A DNA stretch of 64,000 nucleotides, taken from contig NC_053493.1 in assembly GCF_905171775.1 (NCBI RefSeq), forward strand, positions 248,898,438 to 248,962,437, in the 5' to 3' direction. This DNA comes from Rana temporaria. Taxonomy: Eukaryota; Chordata; Amphibia; Anura; Ranidae. Below the pieces are notes generated by a model, which did not search any database, had not been told where the DNA came from, and saw nothing but the letters and a program-made list of their open reading frames with translations. Shown one piece after another: positions 9,241-22,020 of this stretch. A program made the translations under genes and the position numbers. Numbering within the stretch: the first letter of the stretch is position 1; each line of letters starts with the position of its first letter.

Positions 9241-11492
9241 TTGCCATTACAAAGTAGAAACGTGTACCTAAATAAGTCCTTGCAGACAGGGGGCAGGTGC
9301 GGAAATTGAAGAAGGAGCGTGTTGCAGGGCAGGGAGCTGGGCAGAGGAACTTGCTGAAGAGTGCGGGGTGCACAGGTGATGTCATTGGTTGCAAGGACAA
9401 TGGTGGTTCTAGCAGCCAATGACAGTATTGCAGCGGAGATCTAGCACTGCAGATTGGCGGGCGCTGTCCTGTATAGTATAGCGGCCACTGGAGGAGGAGG
9501 ACTGAGGGAGGACGGGTGTGCTGGGATGTGTGGCACACAGGGTGGACCGCCACTCCCATTGGCACGGACGTTCTCCCCTTCCCATCCACTTCACTGCCTG
9601 CCTGCCATAGCTGGTATACTTTAGGCCAGTCCTGCTGGACGTGGCTGCTAACAGGAATGGCGTTCCTGCTGTGTAAAAAGTACATGAATGACGTTTCTAT
9701 GCGTTCCTGCAGGACTCAAGCCCTGATGTATATGAATTGTATTTGGATATATTTTGGCAAACATACATATATATTAAAAGTTGAGTACATTTGAAAGTCC
9801 TTTTTAAAAATGTACACGTGAAATGTGCTCTTTGCCTTCTTTTTTCACATTTCATATCCAAAAGTATGTATTAAAATGTATTACTTTGATATAAAGAAAA
9901 ATTGAAAGTGCCATTTTTCATACATGAATATTATAAAGATTATTTACTACTCTATCTGCCTGGGGACACAGATTTCATTGCAATCCAGAAAAAGTTTACT
10001 TTGAATCTCAGTAATGATGACCTTAACCTACTGTACGAGCTTAATGTTGACATTCCCTTTATTAATGACCTTATCATATTACCTATATCCCCATGCTAGT
10101 GCAGTTTTATACTTGCTGTAATGAGTCAGTTTTTTCTTCAGCTGAACCTGGAACTCAGATCATTGAAGTTATTTAGTCAGATAATTTAAACATTAGCGAT
10201 TGTCTTTTGGAAGAAGCATTCTTGACCCAGCAGGTCTGTGAAACAGTATAAAAACTCTTTCTTAGGAAGATATACTGTGTATCACCGAAGAAGTCTTGAA
10301 GCTGTAAAATATTCTATTTACTTTCCACTACCTTGGGGCAGTTATGATTAATGCAGGTCTGTGAAACCTTTGAACCCAAAAAAGATAGCATTTTTAAAAA
10401 AATGTATGCCTAGGTATCTAATGAAATTCTTTTCTTCTTCTTCTTCTTCTTCTTCTTTTCTGTATTTCTACAGTAATTTTGTAAATGTGGGTTAAGGATT
10501 TCTGTTGTGGTATTGTTACATAAAATATGATAAATAAATAAAAAAAAACTTTACATACAGTAAATAGAAAAGTTAACTTATTGCCCATAGCAAAAGACCA
10601 GATTTCAGCTGTTACATTTGTCAAACCCAGTTGAATATAATTAAAGTAACACGTTTCCATGGGTAAAACACAGTTTCCATCAATTAAGTGATGAGTTTTT
10701 ACTACTGTCTAGGACTCTTTCAGAAAGATTTTACTCATTTACTGTCACAGTGACTATGGTTTTATAAGACAGGAAGTGACGGGAAATCTACAAAAGGGAC
10801 ATAGTCATACAAAACTGACAGTTCTAGCCCTCCCCAGTCTAATAAAAAGCAATACATATTTTCTAACCCCGCTATATCCAAAACATAAAAAATATACCCT
10901 TTAACCCTATTGGTTGGTTAAAATGAGTGCATGTTTAGTAATCTGGAAAAGTTCAAAGGATATTTGTAATGAAAACTTTTGGAGGCTGTCTTGGCTTACT
11001 AGGAATATACTATATACTATATACTATTTCACGCTGATTCCAAGGATTAAATACTTTCTGATCTAAAAAAAGGATGCAGAAAGCTAAAGTGAACTCACGC
11101 TTCCTTGTCAATGTAGGTTTTCTAGGTCAGTGTAACTAAAAAAAAAAAAAAAGCGATTTTAAACCCAAAAGTAAACATGTATTATATTGCAGCTTACCAA
11201 TTTGTAGATGGTGATGGCTTCATTTGTTTTCTGTCTTCTATTTTCATTTAGTGGTCCAGGCAGTAAATCTGTTGTTTTTGAAAATAACTAACTCACTTCC
11301 AAATTCATCAGTTTACAGAGATGAAACAAACCTTTTTACACTGATAACTGCGTATAACGTGTTAGCTGGAGTATGGCTTCACTTTGTTAGTGCATTTAAA
11401 GCAGCTAGTGCCTTTAACACTCAACCCCCCCTCCCCCCTGAAGACTGACAAAGCTTCTGTCTGCTGTGCACTCTAATACAGGTGGTGTGTTA
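9241..11492. other. Unclassified sequence with a short (TTC)n tract
   Basis: 9241-9700 is GC-richer, and the rest is AT-rich with no recognisable coding potential. A (TTC)n microsatellite of about 27 bp lies at 10431-10457. 11160-11480 resembles a dispersed repeat, but I cannot name the family. The small frames at 9902-10099 and 11224-11448 have no recognisable domain. Confidence 0.45.
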
Positions 11493-11912
11493 GGCCTCGT
11501 ACACACGATAGGTTAACCAGAGGACAACGGTCTGAAGGACCGTTGTCATAGGTTAACCGATGAAGCTGACTGATGGTCTGTCGTGCCTACACACCATCAT
11601 TTAAAAAAACGATCGTGTCAGAACGCAGTGACGTAAAACACAACGACGTGCTGAAAAAAACAAAGTTCAATGCTTCCAAGCATGCGTCGACTTGATTCTG
11701 AGCATGCGTGGATTTTTAACCGATGGACGTGCCTACTAACGATCGTTTTTTTTCCCATCGGTTAGGAATCCATCAGTTAATTTTAAAGCAAGTTGGCTTT
11801 TGTTTAACCTATGGTTAAATAACCTATGGGGCCTACACATGATCGGTTTGGACCGATGAAAACGGTCCTTCAGACCGTTGTCTTCTGGTTAACCTATCGT
11901 GTGTACGAGGCC
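11493..11912. mobile_element. MITE with GGCCTCGTACACACGA termini and TTA duplication
   Basis: A terminal inverted repeat of more than 40 bp starts GGCCTCGTACACACGATAGG at 11493 and ends as its complement at 11912. It is flanked by TTA at 11490-11492 and 11913-11915, the canonical PIF/Harbinger target duplication. Length is 420 bp and there is no open frame. A related copy lies at 37579-38037. Confidence 0.85.
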
Positions 11913-12556
11913 TTACTGGCCAGATCACCAGGTAAAACAAACTAAAAAAGAATAGTGCAGCCATCCAATGTAGGTAGGTAAGCAATAGAAGCCTCCATAT
12001 TTTTCTTATGAAATGTTTTTCCATTTATAGACTGTATATTTTCTCACTTTTTAAATTGAAATTATGACTTCAATTATAATTGAAAATTTTCTTTTTATTT
12101 ATATAACTAAAAATCTAGCATACTAATATATATTCTCTTAGCATTTTAGCTAGCAAGTATAATTTATTATTCTCATGTGAAAAAAAGTGAATATGAAATG
12201 TTTTATTGAACAATTGTTTGTTACACTTTTTCAGCCAAGATGCACCCCCTGGAGCACACGCTGTCGCAAACTCAATTTGGTGGAATACAGTGATTGGTAC
12301 CCAGCCACTGTGTTGGTCATAGCATTCACATGATTACAATGTTAACAAAACAGTCATACATGTCTTCCATTTATGACTGTTTTGCTTACAATTTTGATGC
12401 TGTGATTGGCCCTCAGCTATAACATACCTGGTACCTGGGCCAATTAGAGCATAGGCAATCACAGATCACACTAGTTGTAGGCAATCACAGATCACACTAG
12501 TAAGCAAGCTCTCATGAATCAAAGCCTTTCATGACAGCCAAAATGATTGCTTATGA

Positions 12557-12623
<67 letters not shown>

Positions 12624-12943
12624 ATTGTATATAATAACAGTGATCGTTAATGTTATAAGCAATAAGAGTTTAAAAAAATCCCTGATCACCCCACCAAAAC
12701 AGTACAGTGTCATTATGGTGATGCGAAACTACTCTGATGACAGGATGTGAAAAAAAAATGTAAAGGAAGAAGATAAATATAAAAAAGTTTCAAAAATGAA
12801 AAAGTATCCCTGATAACTGCCACATATGCCATATGATGACACTGTACTGCAAAAAAAAATAATAATAATTTCTTCACTTTCCAAAAAATTGTGACAAAAA
12901 ATTAAACTTCAAAAAACTTGCCATGCCTCTTACTAAACACCTT
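11913..12943. other. Unclassified AT-rich stretch with a (TATC)n microsatellite
   Basis: A (TATC)n array of about 17 copies lies at 12557-12623. A short tandem duplication of GGCAATCACAGATCACACTA is seen near 12450-12500. No gene is recognised. Confidence 0.6.
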
Positions 12944-13683
12944 GGCCCGGATTCAGATAGGAGATACAACGGCGTATCTCCTAATACGCCATCGTATCTC
13001 TGAGTGCGGGCCGTCGTATCTATGCGCCTGATTCAGAGAATCAGTTACGCATAGATTTCTCTAAGATCCGACAGGTGTAAGTGTCTTACGCCGTCGTATC
13101 TTAGGCTGCATTTTCAGGCTGGCCGATAGGTGGCGCTTCCGTAAGTTTACGTGAGGAATATGCTAATTAGGTAGATACGGCGATTCAGAAACGTACGTTC
13201 GGCTGTCGCATTTTTTTACGTCGTTTACGTTAGGCTTTTTTCGGCGTATATTTACCCCTGCTATATGAGGCATAGCTAATGTTAAGTATGGCCGTCGTTC
13301 CCTTGCCGAGTTTTGAAATTTTACGTAGTTTGCGTAAGTCATACGCGAATAGGGCTTTACGTCATCTACGTTCACGTCGAATCCAATACGTCCTTGCGGC
13401 GTACTTTAGAGCAATGCACACTGGGATATTTTACGGACGGCGAATGCGCCGTTCAAAAAAAATGTCAAAAACGTGGGGTCAAGTAAAATTTGAATAAAAC
13501 ACACCCCCAACATCCCCATTTGAATTAGGCAGGTTTACGCTGCCACACATACGTTACGCCGCCGTAACTAAGGACGCAAGTTCTTTCCAAATACAGAACT
13601 TGCGCCCAAAGTTACAGCAGCGTAACGTATCGGAGATACGTTACGCCAGCAGAAAGATCCGCTGATCTTTCTGAATCTGGCCC
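12944..13683. mobile_element. Harbinger-type MITE
   Basis: Imperfect inverted termini GGCCCGGATTCAGATAG (left) and the complement of GGGCCAGATTCAGAAAG (right) enclose 740 bp rich in TACG and GATACGGCG hairpins, as in the other Harbinger MITEs of the window. The flanking 3-bp repeat is not preserved (CTT against AGT). Non-coding. Confidence 0.78.
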
Positions 13684-13805
13684 AGTATGTAAAGAAAAGG
13701 GTTAAAGTTTACTACTTCCAAGATCCTATGTTTAACCTTTTAGATATGCGATGTAATGCAATCATTTCAGACTAATGGAAAGCATAATAATAAAAGGAAT
13801 CTACT

Positions 13806-14517
13806 TTAACCACTTCTTGCCCGGTCAATAGCATTTTGACGTCCGGGAAGTGGTTCTGTTATCTTGACTGGATGTCTACTGACGTCCAGCAGGATAACAA
13901 GCCGGCATGCGGCCATTGGGGCGTGCAGCGTGGCAATCGCGAGTGCGGCGTGTCAGTCTGACACCCCGCATCTCCGATCGTGATAAGAAGCCTCTGTCAG
14001 AGGCTTCTTACCACGTGATCAGCTGTGACCAATCACAGCTGATCATCGCGTGAACCAGGACGTGCCGGTAAACGGCATTTCTCGGTTCGCGCTAACAGGG
14101 AGAGCCGATCGGTGGCTTTTCCTGTCAGAGGGGGGGTCTGTGCTGATAATCAACACATTGATTATCAGCACAGCCCCCTCAAATGTACAAATCACCTGCA
14201 AACCTGTGCCCCAATAATAAACTATGCAAGTGCTCACCACAGTGCCAGTCCCTGCCCACCTTAGTGCCAATCACTGCCCACCAGTAACACCTGTCAGTAC
14301 CTCATCATCAGTGCTGTCCATCAGTGCCACATATCAGTGCCAATCAGTACCGCCTAGCAGTGCCAATCAGTGCTGCCTGTCAGTGCCCATCACAAAAATT
14401 TTGTTTGGGTACAATGTTGCATGACCACGCAATTGTCATTCAAAGTGTGACAGCGCTGAAAGCTGAAAATTATCCTGGGCAGGAAGGGACGAAAATTCCT
14501 GGTATTGAAGTGGTTAA
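13806..14517 (+). mobile_element. piggyBac-family MITE, 712 bp including TTAA sites
   Basis: It runs from TTAACCACTTC at 13806 to GAAGTGGTTAA ending at 14517, with TTAA duplications at 13806-13809 and 14514-14517. Internal features are a perfect hairpin around 14130-14177 (GTGCTGATAATCAACAC arm) and a degenerate CAGTGCCAATCA tandem at 14230-14390. No transposase is present. The ends match the element at 34241-40130. Confidence 0.88.
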
Positions 14518-15255
14518 AGATGCATTACAGATGCTAAAAATGGATCGAAACAGCATGTTCAATCCAGGGGGAGTCCTTAACTTCTTCATTTGCAGTTCCT
14601 GGAGGCGATAGTCCTCGCTTGCAAATTATTCCACAGCACATACAGTGTAAACCGCATTCACTAATAAACCAAAAAACCATAAAGGAATAAAGTGAGAAAT
14701 TAGTTCAACTGCAAATCTGACGGATGTCTTCATTTCAACAGTGATCCATTCAGTGAGCATGCATCCTCCAATAAAGTGCTCAGTGCACTAAAAGTGCTGA
14801 AGTTCTCCGAATAAACATAACGTGCAGTGTGGCACACCCCTCTTGTACCCTTACTTACCAGAAAAAATGGACCCTCAGCTTTTTAGTCTGAGGGTCACAC
14901 TCGCTTATATCTGGCAGTGGGGGTAACACAGGACTTTTATTTTCCTTCTAGATCTCCAACTTGCTGCTTCTATACACAGCTCAAATCTCCACCAGGCAAT
15001 AAAAAGAGAGCTCTCATAGTGCAGTATTTTAAAATGTATTAACAGCCCAACTAAAAACAATTGACTTTTCAGGAAAAAACAGGCTTTGTATAGTGGTAGA
15101 GCTCTTCCGGGTTCTTTGCGGCTCAACGTACGTTCCATTAGTGTTGGAAGTGACGTAGTTGATCAGGGAACTGGAATCAGCGCGTTCATCCCTGCCAAAA
15201 GGCATCATCAAGGACAATAAAGGATAGTCTTCTCTGTCTATGTTTCCGGTATATT
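14518..15255. other. Unclassified sequence, possible retroposon tail
   Basis: No gene is recognised. 15060-15255 is GC-richer, with restriction-like palindromes and a CATCATCAAGGACAATAAAG stretch. It resembles the untranslated tails of frog retroposons, but I cannot name the family. Confidence 0.35.
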
Positions 15256-15942
15256 GGGCCAGATTCACAAAAGCGATGCGACGGCGTATCTCCTAATACG
15301 CCGTCGTATCTCTGTGATCCGCCCGTCGTAACTTTGCGGCTGATTCATAGAATCAGTTACGCATAGATAGCCGTAAGATCCGACAGGTGTAATTGACTTA
15401 CACCGTCGCATCTTAGGATGCAATTCTAGGCCGGCCGCTAGGTGGCGATTCCATTGCAGTCGGCGTAGAATATGCAAATGACTACTTACGGCGATCCACG
15501 AAGATACGCGCGTTCGTCGCAATCTCTTACGTCGTCGCTAGTCGGTTTTTCCCGTCGCAAACTTAGGCCTGCTTTATCATGGCTTATCTTTAGAACAGCC
15601 ATGTTAAAGTATGGCCGCCGTTCCCGCGTCAAATTTCATTTTTTTTTTTTTTTTTTGCCTAAGACGTCCGGGAATACGAGACGACGTAACGCACGTCGCT
15701 GTTCAAAAAAACGTTGGGGCGCCGTAATTTCGTGCAAAGCACGTCGGGAAATTTCCTAACGGAGCATGCGCAGAACGTTCGGCGGGGGAACGTGCCTAAT
15801 TTAAATGGTGCCCGCCCCATTTGAATTAGGCGGGCTTGCGCCGAGCGGATTTACGTTACACCGCCGCAAGTTTACAGGTAAGAGCTTTGTGAATCAGGCA
15901 CTTACACTGTAAACCTGCCGTAATTCTACCTGAATCTGGTCC
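15256..15942. mobile_element. Harbinger-type MITE with ATT duplication
   Basis: Termini GGGCCAGATTCACAAAAG and, in complement, GGACCAGATTCAGGTAG bound 687 bp. ATT direct repeats lie at 15253-15255 and 15943-15945. The interior carries the GATACG hairpins common to this group and an 18-nt poly-T tract near 15640. Non-coding. Confidence 0.83.
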
Positions 15943-17519
15943 ATTATTGCTTAATATCCTGAAAGAACTCTGATAGCCCCTTGTCTTCCTACCATATATA
16001 TAGAAGCCCAAAAACTAGTCAAAACCAGTTTGAGCCATACCACAGAATAGAAAGGTCAAATGCTCCCAACTTCCCACAAAGGGTATGTATAGCACATTAT
16101 ACCATTAACCTGCAGGGGGACCATTTTTTTTAATGGGAGTTTACTACAGCTTCAGATTTCTAAATGGATTACAATAAAGTTCAGTCCTTATAAACTTTCC
16201 CCATGTAACACAGCCATTGGTTTTGGTTATGCAGCACAAATCCTTACCAGGGGAAATGACCATAAGCAACACTGCTTTGATAAAAAACCTGTTAATTGCA
16301 ATTACTTTTCTCCTATGATTTATATTCTCAACATTGACATATTTCTACATCAGGAAAACGACAACAAAAAAAGTAGAAAGCATGCAACTTTTTGCCTCCA
16401 GCCAGCCCAACTTTGTTATTAACATATTCATGTTAAACATTAAGCATTATGTGGGAACATTAATAAAAGTTTTAAAATTCAATCATTGCTTTAAGTTTTT
16501 TTTTTTTCTTGCAGAAAATTGATAAATGTTTCTATTAACTAATAACCCGAGAATCAACAGCCTTATAAGGCTGGTTTATTCTGCCTGGAAAATTAAGCAA
16601 TCCATCATGACTGATTTGTTCTCATTTCCTCCTGCAAATAAGTGAGATGAAAACTTTTAAACCAATAAGATAATGTACTTAAGAAATTCTGCTGAGAGAT
16701 AAATGTACTAGGTTGCCAATAGCATCAGCTACAGAAATAAAATACAAATGCAATCACTGTGAATCTACATAGTTTGTGTACTGCAGAAACAGAAAAAAAT
16801 ATATATTATCTAGTATAGGAGCTTGTTGTAAAGCCCAACTCACAGGGACAGCTACATATACTGTATAGTTTAAATACATTTCTGGAAGCTGTTTTACCTG
16901 CCAAAGGATTTGTAATTACGACCACCCATTCTGACATTTTCACAGCCTCACCGGACAGCAAGTTGGTGACCTTGTTTTTTTTTTTGCTGTGGTTAAACTA
17001 TCTCACTTGGTCATATCTTAGCCCCTACCCTGTGCATGGACAGTGAAAGGGCAGCGGCAGACTGGGAAGGTTATCACTTTTCTCTCACCTCATTTCAGCC
17101 AGGGCCAGGACACAGAGTGGGCCTGAGGGGCGGCTGCTCTGGGCACTGTGGTATAATGAGGTGAGGGGGGGCATGAGGAGATTGGGGGGATGATTTGTAT
17201 TTGGCGAAAGAGAATTTCCAGGGCTGCAGGGGGTAAGATTTGTGTAGGAAGGGAAACTGGGGGGGGGTGCTAGGAGTGGTGGTTTGGGGTGATTTGTGCT
17301 ACAAGAAGTGATATGGTACAGGGGGAACGAGTTTGTGCTAGCAAGGGAATTTTTTTTTTTTGGGAGAGGGGATTTGTTCTAGCAGGAATAATTGGGAGGT
17401 ATTTGTGCTAGGAGGGGGGGATGTGTAGTGGGGATAGATGATGTGTGAGGATTTGTGCTTGTGCTGCAGGTATTTGGGGAGAGAGGGGATTTGAGTTGGA
17501 AGGTGTGATGGGGGAAAAT
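15943..17519. other. Unclassified sequence with a degenerate G/T-rich tract
   Basis: 15943-17100 is AT-rich with no recognised feature. 17150-17490 is G/T-rich, with a loosely repeated GATTTGTGCTAG(C/G)AGG motif that looks like a decayed minisatellite. No gene is supported. Confidence 0.45.
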
Positions 17520-17991
17520 ATTTTTTTTTTCAATTACTTTTCTCTGTATTGCCAGGACCGACAATTCATGAATAGCCGCGAGTAGTTTTAATTTTTTTTT
17601 TCCTTCAGAAATCAAATTTTGTGCAGGGACAGTTCTAAACACGGGAAACATGCGGTAATTTACATGCATATTTTAGACACCCCCCAGGTACAAAATTTAA
17701 AGGAATATTAAATTTTACTTTTATTGTTTCACTTTAAGCATTATCAAAATCACTGCTCCTGAAAAAGCAGACATTTTTAAAACTTTTTTTGCATTGATAC
17801 ATGTCCCCTAGGTCCTACCCAGGTCCCCAAACACTTTTTTGGACAATAACTTTCATATTAGCCTTTAAAATTTGCACCTTTCTCACGTTTGAGTCCCATA
17901 GACTTTAACTGTTCGAATTTTCGCGTGAACTTTTGATCTGTTCGCATGTTCTGGATGCAAACCGACCCGGTGGGTGTTTGGCTCATCCCTA
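17520..17991 (-). mobile_element. hAT-like repeat, TAGGGATGAGC family, 5' part
   Basis: Read on the minus strand from 17991 it starts TAGGGATGAGCCAAACACC. It then follows the same order of landmarks as the plus-strand copy at 29161: GTCTATGGGA, TTTGGGGACCTG, GACATGTATCAATGC, GGAGCAGTGATTTT and GGGGTGTCTA. It lacks the other terminus, so it is truncated near 17520. Family placement in hAT rests on prior knowledge of this repeat. Confidence 0.65.
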
Positions 17992-18182
17992 GTGGGAACA
18001 GACAGCATTCACCAAGGGCTGACCTGAAGTTAACAGGTAATCTAACTCTATACTTGTATCCAGTGCCGGCCCAAGACATTGTGCTGCCTGGTACCAAGAA
18101 TAAAATGCTGCCCCCCCCCTAAAAAAATCACGCCCACCAAAATGCCCCACATCTATTATTTTATATCATGATAACAACAGAT

Positions 18183-18390
18183 GACCTGTCATGGCTCTAT
18201 ACATATATAGGAGTATAAAGAGGACCTGTCATGGCTTTATAAATGTAAAGGAGTATAAAGAGGACCTGTCATGGCTTTATACATGTAAAGGAGTATAAAG
18301 AGGACCTGTCATGGCTTTATACATGTAAAGCAGTATAAAGAGGACCTGTCATGGCTCTAAACATGTATGTAGGAGTATAAAAGGACCTGT
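18183..18390 (+). repeat. 40-bp minisatellite, about five units
   Basis: GACCTGTCATGGCT recurs at 18183, 18223, 18263, 18303 and 18343, an exact 40-bp period. The last unit expands slightly and ends near 18390. Units differ mainly in a short TATA or TGTA segment. Confidence 0.9.
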
Positions 18391-18535
18391 GCGTGGCCAC
18401 GATGTCAGCTAGACACACGATCGCTCCAGAGAGCCAGAACAGGGATCTGTCAGTGTAAACAGACAGATCCCCATTCTGACAGGGGAGGAGAGACAGATCT
18501 GCTGTTCCTAGTGATTAGGAACAGAGGGCCTAATC
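18391..18535. mobile_element. piggyBac-family fragment, left flank of the Harbinger insertion
   Basis: It includes the hairpin-type CAGATCTGCTGTTCCTAGTG. It rejoins 26751 onward at the AGA duplication as GGAACAGAGATGTCCC. Its continuation at 26751-27013 matches 4960-5100 of the piggyBac-family element above. The TTAA ends were not located. Confidence 0.55.
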
Positions 18536-18924
18536 CACAAAGCAGATGCGCCGACTTAACTCGAGATACGCAGCGTAATTGAAATTTACACCGCGCGTAT
18601 CTTTGCGTCTGATCCTCATAATGAGTTACGCCTGAAATCCAGGTTTTTCCGTCCTACCTAAAATAATTACACCGGCGCAAATTACGCTAGACACGCCGCT
18701 GTTTTGATAGGCAAAGATGCAAATGAGGGAGATAGGGCGATCCACAAAATTAAGTGTGTGCGCCGTAGATTACGCCATGTGCGCTTCTGTTAGTTTCCCG
18801 GAGCAATTTTACACTTTATAAAAGCAGCCCTAATTTTACACCTGCCGTGTAAAGGTCTGCTACAGCAACACCATTAAGGAAGAGCTGAGCACACACACTT
18901 GCTGGACTACAATCTGTCTGCCAA

Positions 18925-20100
18925 CATGCCAGGGCCATCCATGATTATAACTGCACTAGTGACTTTAGACACGCTAAGAAGGAGGAGGGAACAGAGGAGG
19001 AGGATGAGGGCACAGGAGAGGGTTTACGCGAGGGTTTACGCCTAGATGTGTTTGGCATGACTGCTTCTGAGGTGTATGGCACCTTCAGATTCAACCGTGA
19101 AGCCATCCTGGAATTAACCACAATCCTGCAGGATGATCTCACCAGCCCAACACACTGCTCACATGCAGTGCAGCCACTGATCAAGGTAATGGCAACACTG
19201 CATTTCCTTGCCACTGGCTCTTTTCAGCGCACAAGTGGAGGTGTGGCTGGGATGGCACAATCCTCCATTAGCAGATGTGTGCACCAGGTTGTCCCTGCAA
19301 TCCTGAGACGCATGGCCAATCAATTCATCAAACCCTCCCAGGAGGTCCAGCGAATGGACACAATGACTGATTTTTTCAAAATTGCAGGATTCCCACGCAC
19401 CATCGGGGCCATTGATTGCACACATGTGGCACTACAACCCCCCCATGAGACAGAGCACATGTACCGAAATAGGAAGCACTGGCATTCAATCAATGTACAG
19501 GTGATAGTGGATGCCAAATGCCTCATATGGCACGTCTGTGCCAAATTCCCAGGATCCAGCCATGGCAGCTATATATTCCGTCACAGCAACATCTCCAGAG
19601 AATTGGAACAGAACGTGTATGGGTTGGTGAGTGACATGGGTGTCAGGTATGACTGCCCCCCCCCATGATGCAGACATCACGAGGGGCACATGCATGACTA
19701 ACATCCTCCTGTCTTTTCACTTCCAGGTGACTCTGCATATGCACTGAGACCCCATCTAATGACTCCATACCGGAACCCCCAAACCCCAGGAGAGGAAAGA
19801 TACAATGCTGCACACATACTTACCCGTGGAGTGGTGGAACGCACATTTGGCCTCCTGAAGTCACGTTTCCGATGCCTGGATAAGTCTGGGGGTACCCTGA
19901 TGTATTCCCCAAACTTTGTGTGCCAGATCATCGGTGCATGTTGTATTCTGCACAACTTCGCAGTGAGAAGGGGCCTGGAGATTGATATATGTGATGACCT
20001 GACCCCTGAACCAGACAATCCCCCCCCAACCAACTCTACCCGGTCTGCTGAGGGCACAGCAGCCAGGAGATGCCTCGCAGAAGGCATCTTTGCACAGTAA
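18925..20100 (+). pseudogene. Harbinger (PIF/HARBI1-like) DDE transposase, frameshifted
   Basis: This would be the nuclease that excises and reinserts the element. The most upstream ATG (18925) opens a short Arg-rich leader that hits TAG in GTTTACGCCTAG near 19041. The main frame runs from about 19048 to 19668, with a helix-turn-helix-like region and GAIDCTHVAL, whose Asp (residue 123 of that frame) is the first catalytic acid. A second segment to the TAA at 20098-20100 carries GDSAYAL (second Asp) and ERTFGLLKSRFRCLD (catalytic Glu). Between them GTGAGT at 19627 and TTCCAG ending at 19728 would make a good intron, but splicing leaves the frame off by one base. Catalytic residues are preserved; the lesions are the early frameshift and the splice-junction base. 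Confidence 0.85.
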
Positions 20101-20226
20101 ACGCACATTAAACATGTCACAATGAGAATGTATCTTTGCACAGTAAACGCATATTAAACATGTCACAATGAGAATGTATCTTTGCACAGTAAACACACAC
20201 ATTAATTATGTCACAATGAGAATGCA
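20086..20226 (+). repeat. ~46-bp tandem triplication at the transposase stop codon
   Basis: TCTTTGCACAGTAAAC recurs near 20088, 20133 and 20179 with intervening TGTCACAATGAGAATG. The first unit includes the transposase's last codons and stop. The copies lengthen only the 3' untranslated region. Confidence 0.8.
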
Positions 20227-20560
20227 TGAATGCACACCACTGTGGTCCCTAGAACAGACACATCACATGCGCATCGAATTGGATTAGATCCAAGTACCCC
20301 CCCCGGTACTTGGGAGCAGTAATGCCCCGCCACGGCTCCAATTATGTCACTGTGCATTCATACACCATTCAGGGACCTGGGATCACTTCTCCCTGGTCCT
20401 GGGGATCCCTTCTCCACCAAAACTGAGGATGACACCCTTATTTAATCAGGAATGCCACCCCCCCCCACATTCACACATCATTCACACACATAAACCAAAT
20501 CATAAGTACAGTATACCAAACAAAATCATAAAAACAAAAAACAAAAGTACCCCTGCCAAA

Positions 20561-22020
20561 TTAATAGCGGCGGCATTTGCTACACCTGGGCCGCCCACGG
20601 GCACGGCCAACCGGAGGATCTTCATGGGGGGGGGTTTGAGCAGGGGAGGGAGTATCTTCATGGGGGGGGGGTTGAGCAGGGGAGGGAGTATATTCATGGG
20701 GGGGTGGGTGAGCACGGGAAGGAGGAGCCTCCCCTGGTGACTGTCCTCCTGCTGGCCTTCCCTCCAAGGCCACTGCTATCCTTGTGAGACACATTGTGAG
20801 GGCAGCCGTATTGACCTGGCCAGCCCTGGTATTGTCCTGCTTAGCCTGGGTCAGGGCAGTCACCTCCTGGGCCACACCTGTTGTGGCGGTCTTCAGGTCC
20901 CACAAACATGTGATGACCGCCAATGAGTTTGTGGCCCCATCACTGAGTGACTCCTTTATTGCACCCAGGCTGTGCTCCGTCTGGGTCAGAGTCTCTTTTA
21001 TCTGACCCAGATGGCGGGTCTGCCAGGCATTGTCCCTCTGCAGACTGCCTGGCAGATGCTCGGCCACCCCCCTGGTCTCCTGAGTCGCCATCCTGCCTGC
21101 CGCTGAGGCTTGTGGCCCTGGAGGGGGGGAGAGAGTGACTCTTGTGGGTTGAGGCCTGTTGAGGGAGGAGTGGGAGGGGCTACCCCTGATGGTGGCCTGA
21201 CTGCTGGCAGCCTCAGGGGTATCTCAGGGGTAGCCTCAAGGGTAGCCTCAAGGGTCAACATATTCGAGGCCAAAAGGACTTCCCAGGCCAATCTGCAGAT
21301 CTTCTTCCTCCACCCCCTCATCCTCCTCCCCCTCATCCTCCTCCCCCTCAACCTCCTCATGAGGGGAGGTTTGGCCACTCTCCTCCCCTGGGGAATCCTG
21401 CCCTTCTTGGGACTCATCAGCAGCATCTTGTCCTTGGGCTGGTGCAGCAGCCTGGCCTGATGGGCCAGCAACCTCCTGGCCTGATGGGCCTGCAATCTCC
21501 TGGCCATCTGTGGAGGACACAAAACAATCACAGGTTTGAGGATCCACACACTTGGCACATCTTCCCTTCCCCCACCCACACATGCTAATCACCAGATAGA
21601 AAAAACAAAAACTTACCTGGCCTCACAGGAACATCAGATTGATATCCACGCAGGCCCACCACCTGCTCTGGCTGGAAACACCGGGCCACTGCCCATTCCT
21701 CCTCACTGAGCTGGATGGGGCAGGCTGGGCCTCCTCCAGTGCCCGTGGTATGTGCATTTATTTGGGCCACCTTGTTACGGACCAGGCTCTTTAGATCGTT
21801 GATCTTCTTTTGGATGCCAGCGGGGGTCCTCGTCCCCCCCCGCCGCATTGATCTGATCCGTAATCTTTTTTATTATCGCCTTCCTTTGGGCCGGGGAGGT
21901 GTTCCGGCTATCAGGGCCATGTAAATAGCGCCCATATAGGACGATGGCCCGAGCAAGAATTTGCTTCTCTACCTGTGAAAAATTGTGCTTCCTGCGCTTG
22001 GGTGCCATCACAGACACCAC
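20561..22020 (-). pseudogene. Harbinger-encoded Myb/SANT-like DNA-binding protein, frameshifted
   Basis: Harbinger elements use a Myb-like partner that brings the transposase to the nucleus and the element ends. The minus-strand start MAPKRRKHNFSQVEKQILAR (near 22008) gives a basic, helical SANT/MADF-like domain through KKITDQINAAGG. A run of eight G near 21838 shifts the frame, and TPAGIQKKINDLKSLVRNKV follows. GTAAGT near 21618 and an acceptor near 21508 suggest an intron. The next part is acidic (EEDEGEEDEG). The C-terminal part (21091-20561) has a predicted coiled-coil region and Pro-rich PPPHEDTPSPAQ repeats encoded by a ~39-bp tandem, then the stop at 20561. Convergent with the transposase. 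Confidence 0.75.

Noticed and set aside
9902..10099. 65-codon frame as a candidate host exon
   Set aside because: No splice-site pair, homologous domain or neighbouring exon can be supported by reading alone.
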